Origin: Maribacter litoralis | GTDB taxonomy: Bacteria; Bacteroidota; Bacteroidia; Flavobacteriales; Flavobacteriaceae | Direction of reading: 5' to 3' | DNA length: 64,000 nt | Assembly (NCBI RefSeq): GCF_003075045.1 | Contig: NZ_QCZD01000003.1 | Coordinates: 248,001 to 312,000, forward strand | Shown here: one piece after another, positions 62,068 to 64,000 of the stretch | Numbering within the stretch: the stretch's first letter is position 1 | Layout of the letters: each line of letters starts with the position of its first letter | Position numbers and translations under genes: made by a program | The notes under the pieces: model-generated | What the model saw: only the letters and a program-made list of their open reading frames with translations | Told to the model about the DNA's origin: nothing | Databases searched by the model: none

Positions 62068-64000
62068 CTATTCCAATTCTTCTAGACTAATCAAGTTATC
62101 ATCCGGTATTCTATCTATCATTTTATTGTAGGGATCTATTCCTGCTTTCAACGGTTTTTTATTAGTAGTAAACGTAAAGGTACTTGTGCCCGGCTTAATC
62201 CATTTTTTCTCTAATATAAGTGGCACCTTTTTTGTTTTTCCATTTATAATAGTATCATTTTGAAATATGGCAATATCTAATAAATTTGGTTGATCAGGTG
62301 CTTCTAACTCTTTACCATTTCCATCAAAATAATTTTTTTCACTTTCAACCGTAACTTTTACTTCATAGGTATTATCATCTAATTTTTTATAAGTTGCCTC
62401 TTTTGCCTTATTCGTATACAAAGTTATTTTCTCAAAACTATCCTTTAAATAATATTGCAAAGAATCTGGAGTGGTTTCTTTTATATACCCATACCATTCA
62501 TTTGAAGTAGCGAAAGGTGCATGTGGTCTAAATGCAGCACTATCAATAAATTTTTTAAACCCAACATTCAGTCTATCTTCACCAATATAATCTTGTAAAG
62601 CATACAGAATCAATCCTCCTTTTCTATACCAAACATAGGCTTGGGTATCATTATCCAATAAAGTTTTTTCAAATTTATTCTCACCAGCTCTGCCTCGTAA
62701 ATAACTATCCAATTCTCTTTTCAAAAAGTCTTGCATGGCATCTACACCGTATTCTTTTTTCATGACCATAAGCGACGAATATTCTGCCATAGATTCTGAA
62801 ATTTGATTAGCTCCACGTGTTGCAGAAGGTGTAATTTGATGTCCCCACCATTGATGTGCTACTTCATGGGATGTAACCATGTAAGCATAATCCAGATCTT
62901 CAGGGTCGCTAAAATCGCCGGTCCATCCAAAACTTTCTGCATAGGGTACTGTATTTGGGAAAGATTGGGCAAAAGACTGGTATCTTGGAAATTCAATTAT
63001 TCGCATTTGACGATATTGATATGGCCCAAAATTATCAGAAAAATAGTCTAAGGAATGTCGAACAGCTCTAGCAAATCGTTTTACATTATAGGGATGATCT
63101 GGGTGATGAAAAATCTCAATAGCAACCTTTTCCCCATTATTTCCCGTCCAATCTTCTTTGTAAACATCATAGCGTGCAGAGGAAACATTAAAAAAGTAAT
63201 CCATTTCACCTTCCATTTTATAATGGTAATATTTTCTGCCATTTTCTTTCCACTCTTTTTGTAAATAACCAGGCATTATAGCAATCTGGTCAGGAGCTGT
63301 ACTAACTGTACCTTCAAAAGTTATATAATCTGCATCATCATTAAACAATAAATTACTTAATCCCCATTTATCATTTTGAGGAGGTGCCGAATATTCCTTT
63401 TCCGGCAAACCATATTCTTTTCTGTATTTATCACTTGTTAGTTCATATTGTAAATTATACCCAAAAGTTGGAAAAAAATCATTGTTCAAAAAAGTACCGT
63501 TATACACAATATCAGACCCAGAACCCTCATTGGGGAAACCCTTATAGCCCCTTTTTATCGCAAAATTCATGACCAAAGTATCACCAGGCATCATTCTATT
63601 TGGTAGTTTATAAAGTTTATAATTAGACTTGCTATATACTTTACCTTCTTTTAAATCAACATCACTTACTGCCAACCTTAACAACTCTGTGTGCAGTAAT
63701 TGATTATCTCCCCAATTTAAGTGTAAAGAATCAATGGGGGTCTCTCCTTTATTTACCATCGTAAACGTACCGGACATTGTTGCATATCTTTCTTCTGGAA
63801 CTAAATCCACATCTACCTTTACATCTGTAAATTTTGGTTGATTTATATAGTTGTACTTACTAATTTCTTTTTCATAATTAGCTGCTAATTCCCTGCCTTG
63901 TTTTATTGTTCTATAAGAATTTAATTCACTTACATTATAATGAACATACCACCCGGCACCAATACAGACCAAAATAGCTACCACCATTGCCACTTTCTCC
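62068..64000 (-). CDS. M1 aminopeptidase part of an ABC-permease/M1 fusion protein, 5' truncated
   Basis: The frame is open across the window end; about 644 C-terminal residues are visible. The visible start (VAMVVAILVCIGAGWYVHY) is a membrane helix, then an M1 domain with the zinc motif HEVAHQWWGHQ and the third ligand Glu in QISESMAEYS. The usual GAMEN exopeptidase motif is replaced by NTVPYAES, as in M1 domains joined to ABC-type permeases in Bacteroidetes. It would be a cytoplasmic-membrane protein with the peptidase domain outside. A GTG at 63993 is in frame but the reading frame continues beyond it. Confidence 0.8.
   Translation of the reverse strand, partial: EKVAMVVAILVCIGAGWYVHYNVSELNSYRTIKQGRELAANYEKEISKYNYINQPKFTDVKVDVDLVPEERYATMSGTFTMVNKGETPIDSLHLNWGDNQLLHTELLRLAVSDVDLKEGKVYSKSNYKLYKLPNRMMPGDTLVMNFAIKRGYKGFPNEGSGSDIVYNGTFLNNDFFPTFGYNLQYELTSDKYRKEYGLPEKEYSAPPQNDKWGLSNLLFNDDADYITFEGTVSTAPDQIAIMPGYLQKEWKENGRKYYHYKMEGEMDYFFNVSSARYDVYKEDWTGNNGEKVAIEIFHHPDHPYNVKRFARAVRHSLDYFSDNFGPYQYRQMRIIEFPRYQSFAQSFPNTVPYAESFGWTGDFSDPEDLDYAYMVTSHEVAHQWWGHQITPSATRGANQISESMAEYSSLMVMKKEYGVDAMQDFLKRELDSYLRGRAGENKFEKTLLDNDTQAYVWYRKGGLILYALQDYIGEDRLNVGFKKFIDSAAFRPHAPFATSNEWYGYIKETTPDSLQYYLKDSFEKITLYTNKAKEATYKKLDDNTYEVKVTVESEKNYFDGNGKELEAPDQPNLLDIAIFQNDTIINGKTKKVPLILEKKWIKPGTSTFTFTTNKKPLKAGIDPYNKMIDRIPDDNLISLEELE

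Overview
The window looks like chromosomal DNA of a marine-type member of the Flavobacteriaceae (Bacteroidetes; Maribacter/Zobellia-like, genus not determinable). The signs are low GC, a SusC/SusD pair, many lipoproteins with Bacteroidetes-type lipoboxes, mevalonate-pathway genes, TAnnTTTG-like promoter elements rather than sigma70 boxes, and the Bacteroidetes version of arginine synthesis (ArgF' in place of ornithine carbamoyltransferase). No rRNA, tRNA, CRISPR array, insertion sequence or prophage was seen. Both ends cut through genes.

Layout. 1-1916: 3' end of an arginase/agmatinase-family gene and a GT-C membrane glycosyltransferase. 1957-13702: a merged arginine/proline cluster on the + strand: an Arg-rich leader peptide (1981-2067), a GNAT acyltransferase, argG, argC, proC, argD, proA, proB, argF', a 60-residue membrane protein overlapping both neighbours, argB, argE and argH. 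Several spacers of this cluster carry short tandem or inverted repeats, including seven perfect copies of GTTAGGA. 13695-20977: YihY-family protein, zinc-ribbon metallopeptidase, RsuA/RluB-like pseudouridine synthase with a Glu where the catalytic Asp belongs, UbiA prenyltransferase, mevalonate kinase, diphosphomevalonate decarboxylase, TspO and a DUF1697 protein.

20966-34200: a maltose-type locus. A minus-strand unit runs lacI, pgmB, GH65 phosphorylase, GH13, then a lipoprotein glycerophosphodiesterase, an HI0933-like flavoprotein and DUF1697. Divergent from it are susC and susD with a LacI-type operator in front and a strong terminator behind; an SSS sodium symporter follows on the other strand. 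36148-45857: two giant FG-GAP/VCBS-ASPIC lipoproteins, a vanadium-haloperoxidase/PAP2 lipoprotein, a GyrI-like-domain protein and a beta-propeller-like lipoprotein, in tight tandem. 45863-55494: a metallophosphatase fused to an outer-membrane barrel, an HD protein fused to a Pycsar-effector-like membrane domain, a large GAF protein, a second metallophosphatase and a class-V aminotransferase. 55860-60632: aquaporin, then a four-gene unit (GntP permease, RidA, DSD1/D-threonine-aldolase-like enzyme, M19 dipeptidase) that reads as a D-amino-acid or dipeptide utilisation operon. 60637-64000: small secreted or membrane proteins and the C-terminal part of an M1 aminopeptidase fused to a membrane permease.

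How the genes work together. The arginine genes give a full route from glutamate to arginine; the Ser at the ArgF' specificity position points to N-succinylated intermediates, with the GNAT as candidate first enzyme and the leader peptide as candidate arginine sensor. The sugar locus would take up a malto-oligosaccharide through SusCD and split it inside the cell to glucose and beta-glucose-1-phosphate, then glucose-6-phosphate. The strongest leads for new biology are the arginine leader, the overlapped 60-residue membrane protein, the HD-PycTM protein and the VCBS/haloperoxidase operon.
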